Shown: in pieces, positions 20,068-28,610 of the stretch | How the letters are laid out: every line of letters begins with the position of its first letter | Position numbering within the stretch: position 1 is the stretch's first letter | Notes under the pieces: generated by a model | What the model was told of the DNA's origin: nothing | Database searches by the model: none | The model's input: the letters and a program-made list of their open reading frames with translations, nothing else | Source of the DNA: Paenibacillus sp. MMS20-IR301 | GTDB lineage: Bacteria; Bacillota; Bacilli; Paenibacillales; Paenibacillaceae | Assembly (NCBI RefSeq): GCF_032302195.1 | Contig: NZ_CP135275.1 | Location: 2,666,001-2,730,000, forward strand | DNA length: 64,000 nt | Direction of reading: 5' to 3' | Program-made: the position numbers and the translations under genes

Positions 20068-21116
20068 AATCATAACTATATAGATTGAACTAAAAAACTT
20101 TAGAAAAAAAGAGTCGGTGGTGGTGGAGGGATATACAGGGGCACTAGCGACCTCCTGAATTACAAAATTCTCACCATAAACAGCGGTAATCATCAAAAAA
20201 TTTGGAAATAACGGCGGCAGGAAGTCCAAAACTCATCTTTAAGCGGAAAATCATGTACAATGAGCTGCCGCGCGCAGGTAAATGGGTTGAATGTACCCTC
20301 CATTAAGAAAATCAGCCAGCCACGCAACGGTTGTTCAAGTGACTAGCTTAGCGTTACGGACATGAGAGACGTTAAGCCTGCGGAAAGGTACCTGAGTGCC
20401 GGACCTTAAGGACATCAGCGCCGTTATTTCACCGGAAAAGCGGAGTTTACCCGTGAAAAGCGGCGGATAAGGGCTGTCATGTCCGTAAGCCTGCCCCAAT
20501 GACCTTTTTTGAGCGAATAAAGGCTGTGGCGTCCGTAAGGATCAGCTTGGGAGTGTATTTGAACCAGACAGATGGGATTGGCCCTCTATAACTTGCTCCA
20601 CCCCCACGTTTGGCTTCCTTAGTGGGAGCCAGCGCCAACAATCGTGTACAATAAGCTGTCGCGCGGGTAGGCGGTGAGTATATTAGAATGAATTTCGGCT
20701 GTTTAGCAATCCTAAATCAACATATAGCTTTCCAGTTCAAGCTATATAGATATAATTAGAACACTTACTTACAGCTTGTCCCCCCTTGCTTGTTCGTCCG
20801 GGTTCATCAATGCCCCCCCTTTAATCCTTACGGACCTTAGTGCACTTATTTCCTCAAAACATGCCTTATCCATCTCAGTCCGCTACATACCGGGACAAGC
20901 TCTTCGGCTCAGAATATCCGAACTATATTATGAAGCTGATGCGAAACGGCAGGCCCTCCACATTAGTTAATTCCTCAGTTCTTTATCGTATATTTTCTCC
21001 TTGAATAAATCCCGGAATCCGGCGAAAATAGAGTCATATCAGACTATTTAAGACATTACAATAGTGTTAACCGGCAGTAAAATCATCTTTTATCCGTTCA
21101 GATGAGGAGAAGGAGT
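20068..21116. repeat. Gene-free region rich in short degenerate repeats
   Basis: No convincing gene lies in this 1.05 kb. It holds at least five copies, in both orientations, of a unit of the form TTACGGAC-N9-NTTA(T): 20354-20374 (+), 20406-20430 (+, TTAAGGAC variant), 20465-20489 (-), 20515-20539 (-) and 20828-20852 (+). It also holds a 26-bp direct repeat with three mismatches (20249-20274 and 20640-20665) and a perfect 9-bp hairpin (20722-20730 / 20739-20747). Part of it (20307-20400) recurs at 36431-36524. I do not recognise it as a named element; no transposase or terminal repeats are present. Confidence 0.7.
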
Positions 21117-22091
21117 ATGGCAGATACAGCGGAAAGAATCAGAGATGAGCTTATAGACTCCATAACTGACCATTTCGGAATGCATATTACAGCAGCCACC
21201 CCCATTGATCTCGGTTTCCTCAACCTGAAATGGAAGCTTGAGAGCGATCAGGGCAGCCTGTTTGTCAAGCAGTACAGCAAGGTCCGATACCCGGAACAGC
21301 TCGTGGACGGACTGGAGATTTCGCTGGCTCATCAGCATAAGCTCTACCAGCAGGGCATTCCGGTGCCGAGGTTATTTTCGCATCAGGGCAAGTATGTCCT
21401 GAGGTCCGCTTCACAGGAACGCTATGTGCTGACAGACCTCTGCAACGGGCGCAGCATTGCACCCGGTTCAGCAAGCGAGCAGCAGATGTATGAGCTGGGG
21501 ACGGTGGTCGGGCAGATGCATATGCTGCTTAACACGGATGTTCCCCCCCTGCCGCTCCACTGGGATATCCGGACCAAGGAAGCCATGCTGAAGCACTGGG
21601 AGAAACGCTACCGCCAGGCTGCCGCGAGGCAATGTGCTGATACGATCGCAGCGCTGGAAATTCAGCGGAGAATTATTGATGAGACGGATACCGCGATCTT
21701 CGCCGGCTGTGAACGGGGCTGGGGGCACTGGGATTTATTCGTGGATAATATATTGTTCGATGAGGATACGGTGGCGGCCATCCTTGACTTCGACCGGCTG
21801 CATTTCGTCTATCCTGAACTTGATGTGTCGCGGGCGATTTTATCTTGCGCATTATCCGGGGGCTTAATTAGACTCGGGCAGGTCCGTGCCTTTGTGTCAG
21901 GCTACCGGCGGTACAGCCCGCTCTCTGCGGAGAAGCTGATCCGTTCAATCAAGCTGACGTGGTGGCGGGAAGCCGAATGGATTGCCGTAGCTGAAAAAGA
22001 CGAATACACCCCGCTCATCCGCTTCCGTGAGGAGAATAACTGGGTTGCAGCTCACTGGGATCACCTGGACGAACTTTTCGCCGGAATCTGA
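21117..22091 (+). CDS. Aminoglycoside phosphotransferase-fold kinase (CotS/HSK2-like)
   Basis: 324 aa from the ATG at 21117, which has AGGAGA 6 bases upstream; the ATG at 21102 lacks one. An APH-family phosphotransferase. It has the N-terminal lobe (NLKWKLESDQGSLFVKQYS, ATP-binding Lys) and the catalytic loop WGHWDLFVDNILFD (about 204-217, with His-x-Asp). The metal-binding AILDFDRLHFVYPELDVSR segment lies at about 223-241. Relatives include spore-coat CotS proteins and homoserine-kinase-II-like enzymes. The substrate is unknown. It is monocistronic between the repeat-rich region and a bidirectional terminator. Confidence 0.82.
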   Translation: MADTAERIRDELIDSITDHFGMHITAATPIDLGFLNLKWKLESDQGSLFVKQYSKVRYPEQLVDGLEISLAHQHKLYQQGIPVPRLFSHQGKYVLRSASQERYVLTDLCNGRSIAPGSASEQQMYELGTVVGQMHMLLNTDVPPLPLHWDIRTKEAMLKHWEKRYRQAAARQCADTIAALEIQRRIIDETDTAIFAGCERGWGHWDLFVDNILFDEDTVAAILDFDRLHFVYPELDVSRAILSCALSGGLIRLGQVRAFVSGYRRYSPLSAEKLIRSIKLTWWREAEWIAVAEKDEYTPLIRFREENNWVAAHWDHLDELFAGI

Positions 22092-22122
22092 GAGCGCTTA
22101 CTATATCATACGTTATCATGTG

Positions 22123-22157
22123 CAGGAGGAATGGCTCTCAGAGCAGCATTCCTCCTG
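22123..22157. terminator. Bidirectional terminator between phosphotransferase and GH16 genes
   Basis: Perfect 11-bp inverted repeat CAGGAGGAATG (22123-22133) / CATTCCTCCTG (22147-22157) between convergent genes, followed by a T-rich tail on the plus strand. Confidence 0.7.
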
Positions 22158-22174
22158 TTTGTATGTGCGGGCAC

Positions 22175-22936
22175 CTACATATGTTCCTCACTCTGATACA
22201 GCCGGATACCGGATACCGTCATCACCGCCGGCAGCGCAGAGTGATCTACTTCTACATTGTCATACCAGCCGCCTACGGCAAGATTAAGCAGCAGATAGAA
22301 CGGTTTGTCAAAAGGCATTATCCCCTGCACCAGCTCACGCTCCGCAAAACAGTACCCGTCCACCAGCCAGCGCATGATGCCCGGCTGCCAGTCCAGCGTG
22401 TACTCCCGGAATTCATTAACCGTTCCGCTCTCCAGCTCGTAAGTGAACTCTTCAACCACCTTATGTTCATGATCCGGTCCATAATGCAGCGTTCCGGCGA
22501 TCTGCCGCGGCAGGCGGCCTTTAGCCTCCAGGATGTCGATCTCCCCGGAAGCCGGCCACAGGCCGTAAGCCTGTTCCTGCGGCAGCAGCCAGACCGCGGG
22601 CCAGATCCCCTGCCCTACCGGAAGCTTGGCGCGTACAACTAACCTGCCATAGCAATAAGAGAAATGGTCTCTCGTATCCAGCCGGGCCGAGGTATACGCG
22701 AAGCTCCGTCCTTCCTGCTCCACAGTTTCCCTGTGCGCGCACAGCTGCAGACCGTCTTCCCCAAAAGACAAATTATCGGGATGATCCGTATAGAACTGCT
22801 GCTCCCCGTTACCCCAGCCCGGAAATATCGCATTGCCTTCATTATCCAGCAAATCATTGCCGAGGCGGATATTCCAGGATTGCAGATCCGTCTTCCCGTC
22901 CGTAAAATCCTGTTCCCATACCAGCTTATCCATCAC
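22175..22936 (-). CDS. Glycoside hydrolase family 16 beta-glucanase, intracellular
   Basis: A 253-aa GH16 jelly-roll enzyme with the catalytic motif GEIDILEAKG: nucleophile Glu132, Asp134 and acid/base Glu137. Flanking IWPAVWLLP and the C-terminal LLLNLAVGGWY are typical of laminarinase/lichenase-like members acting on beta-1,3 or mixed-linkage glucans (agarases and carrageenases share the fold). Most GH16 enzymes are secreted, but this one has no signal peptide, pointing to hydrolysis of imported oligosaccharides. The start is GTG 22936 or ATG 22933, both served by AGAGGAG. It is divergent from the ABC importer operon about 140 bp away. Confidence 0.9.
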   Translation of the reverse strand: MMDKLVWEQDFTDGKTDLQSWNIRLGNDLLDNEGNAIFPGWGNGEQQFYTDHPDNLSFGEDGLQLCAHRETVEQEGRSFAYTSARLDTRDHFSYCYGRLVVRAKLPVGQGIWPAVWLLPQEQAYGLWPASGEIDILEAKGRLPRQIAGTLHYGPDHEHKVVEEFTYELESGTVNEFREYTLDWQPGIMRWLVDGYCFAERELVQGIMPFDKPFYLLLNLAVGGWYDNVEVDHSALPAVMTVSGIRLYQSEEHM

Positions 22937-23079
22937 TACACACTCCTCTCAGGTAATCACAGCATACCTAATTTCCGGGGCAGATGAGCAGAATCCAAAA
23001 TATTGGGATAGGGTCAATAATCATGGCCTTTTTTTCACCTGCCCTTTCTCCTACGATGAAAGAGGAAGGGGGCACAGAC

Positions 23080-24000
23080 ATGTTCCAATACAAAGCGGAA
23101 CAAATGAAAGCGTTATTAAGACAATGGCAGCTGCAGAGCATGGTCATACCCGGTATTATCTGGATGTTTATCTTTTGCTATATCCCGATGTTCTGGCTGA
23201 TTATTGCCTTCATGGACTTCAGTATTGCGAAGCCGATGCTGGAATCCCCGTTTGTCGGGCTGAAGCATTTCCAGGACTTCGTCACCGATGACAGGTTCTG
23301 GCGCTCAATCCGCAATACGCTCGGGATGAGCACGATTAAGCTTGTATTAGGATTTCCTATCCCTATCCTGTTCGCCCTGCTGCTGAATGAAATCCGCAGT
23401 CTGCGGTTCAAGCGCACAGTGCAGACGATCTCCTATCTGCCCCATTTTATCGCCTGGACGATCTTTGGCGGGATCGCCCTCAACTGGCTGGGTGAAGGCG
23501 GAGTGGTCAACCAACTGATGATGATGCTGGGGCTTCAGGAACGCGAGATCCTGTTTAACAGCGATCCGAAGTATTTTTGGTGGATCACCTTTTTCACCGA
23601 TATCCTCAAAGAAACCGGCTGGAGCGCCATCATCTACATAGCAGCCATTGCCGGCATTGATCCGGGGCTGTACGAAGCCGCCGAGCTGGACGGTGCAAAC
23701 CGCTGGCAGCGGATGTGGCATATTACCGTGCAGAGCATCCGCCCCACCATCGCCATTCTGTTCATCCTCGCGGTCAGCGGGATTCTCGGCAGTAATTTCG
23801 AGCAGATCTTCATGCTGAAGAACAATATGAATATGAAGATGGCGGAGAGTCTCGACCTCTACATCTATAACATGGGTCTGGTCTCCGGGCGTCACTCCTT
23901 CTCCACCGCCGTGCTGTTCGCCCGCTCGATTGTGGCGCTGATCCTGCTGCTTCTGGCCAATCAGACCTCGAAGAAGCTGACCGGCGACAGTATTTTCTAA
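23080..24000 (+). CDS. Carbohydrate ABC importer permease (LplB type)
   Basis: 306 aa from the ATG at 23080 (AGGAAGGGGG, 7-base spacing); an upstream in-frame ATG at 22984 lacks a Shine-Dalgarno. An inner-membrane permease with six predicted helices, the first at about 24-45 (IPGIIWMFIFCYIPMFWLIIA). The EAA loop YEAAELDGANRWQRMW (about 199-214) contacts the ATPase. It is the first gene of a permease-permease-lipoprotein cluster of the Lpl/CUT1-like class, which has no ATPase in the operon and typically uses a shared MsmX-like ATPase. A cre-like site falls inside its first codons. Confidence 0.93.
   Translation: MFQYKAEQMKALLRQWQLQSMVIPGIIWMFIFCYIPMFWLIIAFMDFSIAKPMLESPFVGLKHFQDFVTDDRFWRSIRNTLGMSTIKLVLGFPIPILFALLLNEIRSLRFKRTVQTISYLPHFIAWTIFGGIALNWLGEGGVVNQLMMMLGLQEREILFNSDPKYFWWITFFTDILKETGWSAIIYIAAIAGIDPGLYEAAELDGANRWQRMWHITVQSIRPTIAILFILAVSGILGSNFEQIFMLKNNMNMKMAESLDLYIYNMGLVSGRHSFSTAVLFARSIVALILLLLANQTSKKLTGDSIF
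23105..23118 (+). promoter_or_regulatory. Intragenic cre-like site at the start of the importer operon
   Basis: TGAAAGCGTTATTA matches the CcpA cre consensus at 13 of 14 positions and starts 25 bp inside the first permease gene. Intragenic cre sites can act as roadblocks in Bacillus. The same bases also encode MKALL, so the match could be coincidental. Confidence 0.35.
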
Positions 24001-24041
24001 AAGGCTATGCATAATTCACCAGGAAAGGAGAGCGCTGATTC

Positions 24042-24926
24042 ATGGCAAGAAGCGGAAGATTCCGGCGCATTGGAGCTTTTGAAATCGGCAACACCCTGCT
24101 GATGCTGGCGGTTTGCTTTTTAACCCTGTACCCGATGTGGTTCGTCCTCGTCAACTCGCTGAATTCGCCGGAGCAGGCGTCGCTCGGGACCGTCAACTGG
24201 TTCCCCAAAGAGCTGTCGCTGGCCAGCTACAGTGTTGCTTTTAATGACAAGACTTTAATGAACGGGTTCTACATCACTACGCTGCGTACGATTATTGGAA
24301 CGGTGGTGCATGTGCTGTTCACTGCAATAGTGGCTTACGGGATGAGCAAGTCCAATCTGATGGGCCGCAAAATATATCTCAAAATCTCCCTGATCACCAT
24401 GCTGTTCTCAGGCGGGCTGATCCCTTCATTCATTCTCATGACCAAGCTCGGCCTGTATGACAGCTTCTGGGTGTTCATCATCCCGTCGATGTATTCTTTC
24501 TTCAACATGGTAATCTTCATGAGCTTCTTCCGCACGATACCGGACAGTCTGGAGGAATCTGCGAAGGTCGACGGCGCCTCGGACTACGGGGTTCTGTTCA
24601 GAATCGTATTGCCCAACAGCATGGCCGTCATTGCGACCATCTCGCTGTTCTCAGCAGTGTATCACTGGAATGACTATTATCAGGGTGTAATCTATATCCA
24701 TTCCCAGGAGCTGCTGCCGCTGCAGACGATGCTGTACAAAATCATTGCCGAGAACTCCATGTCCTTCATGCAGCAGCAGGCGATGGCCCAATTCGGTGCA
24801 AGGCTCCCGGGCAACTCGATCAAATTCGCCTCGATGATGGTTGCTACGCTGCCGATTCTGATCTTCTATCCTTTCATCCAGCGTTATCTGGTCAAGGGTG
24901 TGATGATTGGGGCGATTAAGGGCTAG
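24042..24926 (+). CDS. Carbohydrate ABC importer permease (LplC / CUT1 type)
   Basis: 294 aa, six predicted helices. The N-terminal LLMLAVCFLTLYPMWFVLVNSLN segment (about 19-41) and the EAA motif LEESAKVDGASDYGVLFRIVLP (about 170-191, quoted loosely) are typical of the second permease of LplABC/YtcP-type systems. The start has GGAGAG 9 bases upstream, 41 bp after the first permease, so it is co-transcribed. It forms the heterodimeric channel with the preceding protein for oligosaccharide uptake. Confidence 0.93.
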   Translation: MARSGRFRRIGAFEIGNTLLMLAVCFLTLYPMWFVLVNSLNSPEQASLGTVNWFPKELSLASYSVAFNDKTLMNGFYITTLRTIIGTVVHVLFTAIVAYGMSKSNLMGRKIYLKISLITMLFSGGLIPSFILMTKLGLYDSFWVFIIPSMYSFFNMVIFMSFFRTIPDSLEESAKVDGASDYGVLFRIVLPNSMAVIATISLFSAVYHWNDYYQGVIYIHSQELLPLQTMLYKIIAENSMSFMQQQAMAQFGARLPGNSIKFASMMVATLPILIFYPFIQRYLVKGVMIGAIKG

Positions 24927-24980
24927 GCGCAAGCGTATACAAATCGTACAATTCTATTATGATGAAAGGATGATTATCCC

Positions 24981-26651
24981 GTGAAAAGCAAATCCATGAA
25001 ACCGATATCAGCAGTCATTCTAGCGCTGACTCTTACTTTAACAATGGCTGCATGCAGCAATAATTCAGCAAGTAATGAAAGTGCACCTACGGCAGCACCG
25101 CAGACTGAAGCTACAACAGCACCGCAGGCTGAGACAGCACTGAATCCCGAGGAAGCTGCCTGGCCGCTCGATACGAGCCCCGTTGATCTGACCTGGTTCG
25201 TCGGAGCCAACTGGTATGCGCACTCCTGGGGGGAGAGCCTGGCCTCCAAATATGTAACAGAGAAGACAGGCGTCAATATCAAGCTCGAGGTGCCGTCCGG
25301 TGAAGCGAATGAGCAAATTACACTGATGATGACCTCCGGCAAGCTGCCGGATCTGATCTCTATGGGTTCCTGGGAGACTGCTGTCAAAAAGCTGTGGGAA
25401 GGCGACCATGTCTATGCCCTGAATGAGCTCGCTGACCAGTATGACCCTTATTTCTTCAAAGTGGCCGGCGACGGCACCCTGAAGTGGTACCGCCAGGAGA
25501 ACGGCAACACCTATGGCGTACCGAATGATTCCTACAGCCCTAACCTGATGCATGAGACCGGCATGACTGCCGCCAACCAGACCTTCCTGGTCCGCAAGGA
25601 TCTGTACGAAGAAATGGGCAGCCCGGACTTAAGTACCCCGGAAGGCTTCCTCAGTGCACTGCAGCTGCTGAAGGATAAGTATCCCGAATATAAAGGCCAG
25701 CCGATCAGCCCCTTCTTCGCCCAGGGGAATGTCCCTTACGGGATGTCGGAATATCTGCAGAATCTGCTGGCTGTTCCGCATGAGAAGGACGGCAAAGTAT
25801 ATGACCGCGTGACTGACCCTGATTATCTCACCTGGCTCAAAACATTCCGCACCGCCTACGAACGCGGGCTGATCAACGTGGATTTCCTGGTCGATTCCGA
25901 TACCCAGGTTGAAGAGAAAACGAATAATGCCCGCTACTTCATGATGATCCGTGAATGGACCGGCATGTCCGCAGTCAATCCGATGCTGGCCTCAGGCGCG
26001 AACCCGGACTCTTACTACATCGCTGTCGACGGGCCGCAGAACAGCAAGGGCGACAGCGCCAAGCTCTTCCCCGGCAACATGGACGGCTGGATGGTGACGA
26101 TGATCAGCAAATCCACTGAGCATCCGGAACGGGCGATCCGCTTCCTGACCTATCTGGCGAGCGAAGAAGGCCAGCGTGACCTGTTCCTCGGCAAGGAAGG
26201 CGAAACCTGGGATACGGAGGGCGGCAAGCCGCAGCTGAAGACTGAGTTCGTTGACATGCTGGGCGCAAATATTGAACAACTGGAGAAGGAATACGGCATT
26301 CTTGATACGTACTGGATGATGCGCAACCCGGTTATTGTGAACCAGTGGAGACCGGAGAAGGCACCTGTCATCAAGCAGATGGAGGACTTCGCGAACGCCC
26401 AGGCTGACATAGACAGCGGCATCTACAAAGGTCTGGACCCGCTTGGGGATTCCGATGTCGCCGTTTCGTGGTCGCGTATCTCGCAGAACTGGGAAGAAGT
26501 GATGCCTGAGCTGATTACCGCGAAGGATGAGGCTGCCTTTGACAAAATCTTCGAGAGCTTCCTCTCCCGCCGCGACAGCTACGGCTTCCAGCAGGTGATG
26601 GAATACCGCCAGACCGAGCTTGATGCACGCAAGGCCAAGATGGCAGAGTAA
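24981..26651 (+). CDS. Sugar-binding lipoprotein of the ABC importer (LplA type)
   Basis: A 556-aa extracellular solute-binding lipoprotein from a GTG start (AAAGGATG upstream). The signal peptide ends in a lipobox TMAAC with acylated Cys25, followed by a Ser/Thr/Ala/Gln-rich linker to about residue 55. The mature part has family-1-like binding-protein features (TGVNIKLEVPSGEANEQ, TSGKLPDLIS, DGWMVTMISK). Length matches LplA/YtcQ-type proteins (500-560 aa), which bind complex oligosaccharides. It lies 54 bp after the permease and is followed by a terminator, so it ends the importer operon. The ligand is unknown. Confidence 0.93.
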   Translation: MKSKSMKPISAVILALTLTLTMAACSNNSASNESAPTAAPQTEATTAPQAETALNPEEAAWPLDTSPVDLTWFVGANWYAHSWGESLASKYVTEKTGVNIKLEVPSGEANEQITLMMTSGKLPDLISMGSWETAVKKLWEGDHVYALNELADQYDPYFFKVAGDGTLKWYRQENGNTYGVPNDSYSPNLMHETGMTAANQTFLVRKDLYEEMGSPDLSTPEGFLSALQLLKDKYPEYKGQPISPFFAQGNVPYGMSEYLQNLLAVPHEKDGKVYDRVTDPDYLTWLKTFRTAYERGLINVDFLVDSDTQVEEKTNNARYFMMIREWTGMSAVNPMLASGANPDSYYIAVDGPQNSKGDSAKLFPGNMDGWMVTMISKSTEHPERAIRFLTYLASEEGQRDLFLGKEGETWDTEGGKPQLKTEFVDMLGANIEQLEKEYGILDTYWMMRNPVIVNQWRPEKAPVIKQMEDFANAQADIDSGIYKGLDPLGDSDVAVSWSRISQNWEEVMPELITAKDEAAFDKIFESFLSRRDSYGFQQVMEYRQTELDARKAKMAE

Positions 26652-26658
26652 AGTTCTG

Positions 26659-26686
26659 TACCGGCAGCCGGATCTGGCTGCCGGTA
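26659..26686 (+). terminator. Terminator after the importer operon
   Basis: Perfect 11-bp stem TACCGGCAGCC / GGCTGCCGGTA with a 6-base loop directly after the lipoprotein stop codon. The tail is short in T residues, so some read-through into the two-component genes is possible. Confidence 0.7.
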
Positions 26687-26770
26687 TTCCCTGCTTCAGA
26701 AGCAGCAATGCCTTATTCCCTACCAGCCGGTTTGTAATACATGGTATATTACTGGGATGGAGGTAATCAG

Positions 26771-28609
26771 ATGAAGGTGAACCTGACTGCTATAAGAAGA
26801 CTTTACCGGAATTCCCGTATTTCAACCAAGCTGTTTCTGGCCTTCAGCCTGATGATTGCCATCCCGGCTATTGTGATCTCCTTTTTATATATCCGTGCCC
26901 AGGAGAGCCAGCTCTACAAGGAAGCTATGACCGAGGGCAGCAATCATGTCGCCCGGCTCGATGAAAGGCTGCGCAGCAGAATGGATGTTCTTGAGAACGC
27001 TTCCGCAACCGCCCTGACCCAGAAGGCGTTTGTTGATTTCATCCACTCCAATATGCGCGGGGACGGCCTCCAGCTGGTGAAATTCAGGCAGAACCAATAT
27101 GAGCAGATGCATAATATCATTCAGAGCCACGAGATGATCAGCGAGCTGAGCTTCTATGTCGATAATCCGGATCTGTATGAAATCTGGCCGGAAATCTACC
27201 ACTATGACAGGTTCTGGCCGCAGGATTACTGGATCACCCTGCGGGATGAGGGCGGCGCTGCCTTCCGCTTATTCGCTTTCCGGGATGGAGAGGATACGTT
27301 AGCCTACTACCGTCTGGTACGGCTTCAAGGCAAGCAGCAGCAGTTCCCTACCCTTATGGAAATCCGTACGCTGCACCGTGTTTTTTTCAGCGATCTGCTT
27401 GAGGATACCGGACGGGATTTCTTCACCGTTGTTATGGACGGAACGAACCCCGGGCAGACGGTGTATAATCCGGAACATGCTTTTTCGCAGAATGCGGGAG
27501 AGAAGCTGGAGGGTATTCTTGCCGCGGTCCACGAACAGCTGGATGTCCTGCAGCAGAACACCCCTGTTAAAGTGCTTTCCGGGGACCAGACTTACTATGC
27601 CATCTACCGTTACATCGCCCCTCTGAATGCCTATGTGGTCGATATCGCTGCCCATCAGCTGCTGATGGAGGGCCCGCGGAGCTGGTACCTGCTGGTGATC
27701 TTTATAACTCTATCCGTTCTCCTCCTGATGCTGCTGCTCGTATCCCGCGTGACCCGGCGGATCTTCCGGCGGCTGGAAATGGTGCTCGCTTCGATGCGCA
27801 AGGTCCGCAGGGGGCAGCTGGATGCGAAGATTGATACAGGGCTTAAGGATAACGAAACCGGTGACGAAATCGATTATGTGGCTGTCAGCTATAATCATAT
27901 GCTGGATGAAATCCAGGCGCTGATGACCCAGGTGGTGGATAAACAGCTGATCGCCAAAAACGCCCAGCTCCACTCCCTTCACTCGCAGATCAACTCCCAT
28001 TTTCTCTACAACGCCCTGGAGTCGATCCGGATGCACGCGGAGGTTGAACGCCAGCCTGCCATTGCAGGTGCGCTGGTATCGCTCGGCTCCCTGCTCCGCT
28101 ATAACATGCAGTGGCGCAGCGATACGGTTGCCCTTGGCGATGAGCTCGCCAACATACACAGCTATATTAAATTTATTAATTTCATGGAAGGCAGCAGCAT
28201 TGTATTGACGGCTGACCTGCCTGTGGAAGTACAGCGCTACAGCATTCCCAAGATGTGCATGCAGCCGATCGTCGAGAATGCCGTGCACCATGCAGCTCCG
28301 GCCGGCGGCAGTGTACATATAAGGATTGAGGTGCGCGAAGAGGCTGACCGCCAGCTGCTGATCGGGATTCACGATGACGGTGCCGGGATTGACCCCGAGA
28401 TGCTGGCCCGGCTGCAGTCCGTACTGCGGGGTGAATCGGATACGCCGATTGCTACCAGCAAGAACGGGCTCGGGCTAGAGAATGTACACAAGCGCCTGCA
28501 GCTGCATTACGGCCAAGACTGCGGGCTGCGGATTGAGAGCGTTCAGGGTGAATATACCTGTGTAACCATACGGCTGCCTTGGGAAAATGTGAATCTTGGA
28601 GGATGGTAA
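26771..28609 (+). CDS. Sensor histidine kinase, YesM family
   Basis: 612 aa from the ATG at 26771 (GGAGG, 8 bases), preferred over the ATG at 26741. Layout: membrane helix at about 20-42, an extracytoplasmic Cache-like sensor to about 303, a second helix (304-325), then HAMP (about 326-390). A His_kinase domain follows, with phospho-acceptor His410 in QINSHFLYNALESIR, then HATPase_c with GLGLENVHKRL. The usual QINPHFLYN motif has Ser for Pro. YesM kinases sense extracellular sugars, often through the adjacent binding protein, and pair with a YesN regulator, here the next gene 1 bp downstream. Confidence 0.93.
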   Translation: MKVNLTAIRRLYRNSRISTKLFLAFSLMIAIPAIVISFLYIRAQESQLYKEAMTEGSNHVARLDERLRSRMDVLENASATALTQKAFVDFIHSNMRGDGLQLVKFRQNQYEQMHNIIQSHEMISELSFYVDNPDLYEIWPEIYHYDRFWPQDYWITLRDEGGAAFRLFAFRDGEDTLAYYRLVRLQGKQQQFPTLMEIRTLHRVFFSDLLEDTGRDFFTVVMDGTNPGQTVYNPEHAFSQNAGEKLEGILAAVHEQLDVLQQNTPVKVLSGDQTYYAIYRYIAPLNAYVVDIAAHQLLMEGPRSWYLLVIFITLSVLLLMLLLVSRVTRRIFRRLEMVLASMRKVRRGQLDAKIDTGLKDNETGDEIDYVAVSYNHMLDEIQALMTQVVDKQLIAKNAQLHSLHSQINSHFLYNALESIRMHAEVERQPAIAGALVSLGSLLRYNMQWRSDTVALGDELANIHSYIKFINFMEGSSIVLTADLPVEVQRYSIPKMCMQPIVENAVHHAAPAGGSVHIRIEVREEADRQLLIGIHDDGAGIDPEMLARLQSVLRGESDTPIATSKNGLGLENVHKRLQLHYGQDCGLRIESVQGEYTCVTIRLPWENVNLGGW

Positions 28610-28610
28610 C

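Noticed and set aside
20776..20970. 64-codon open frame in the repeat-rich region
   Set aside because: No Shine-Dalgarno, unlikely composition and overlap with a TTACGGAC repeat; it looks like chance.
20021..21116. Possible insertion sequence or mobile element
   Set aside because: No transposase, terminal inverted repeats or target duplications were found; only short degenerate repeats.
22089..22102. cre-like TGAGAGCGCTTACT (13 of 14 matches)
   Set aside because: It spans the stop codon of one gene and lies just before a convergent terminator, with no promoter to control.
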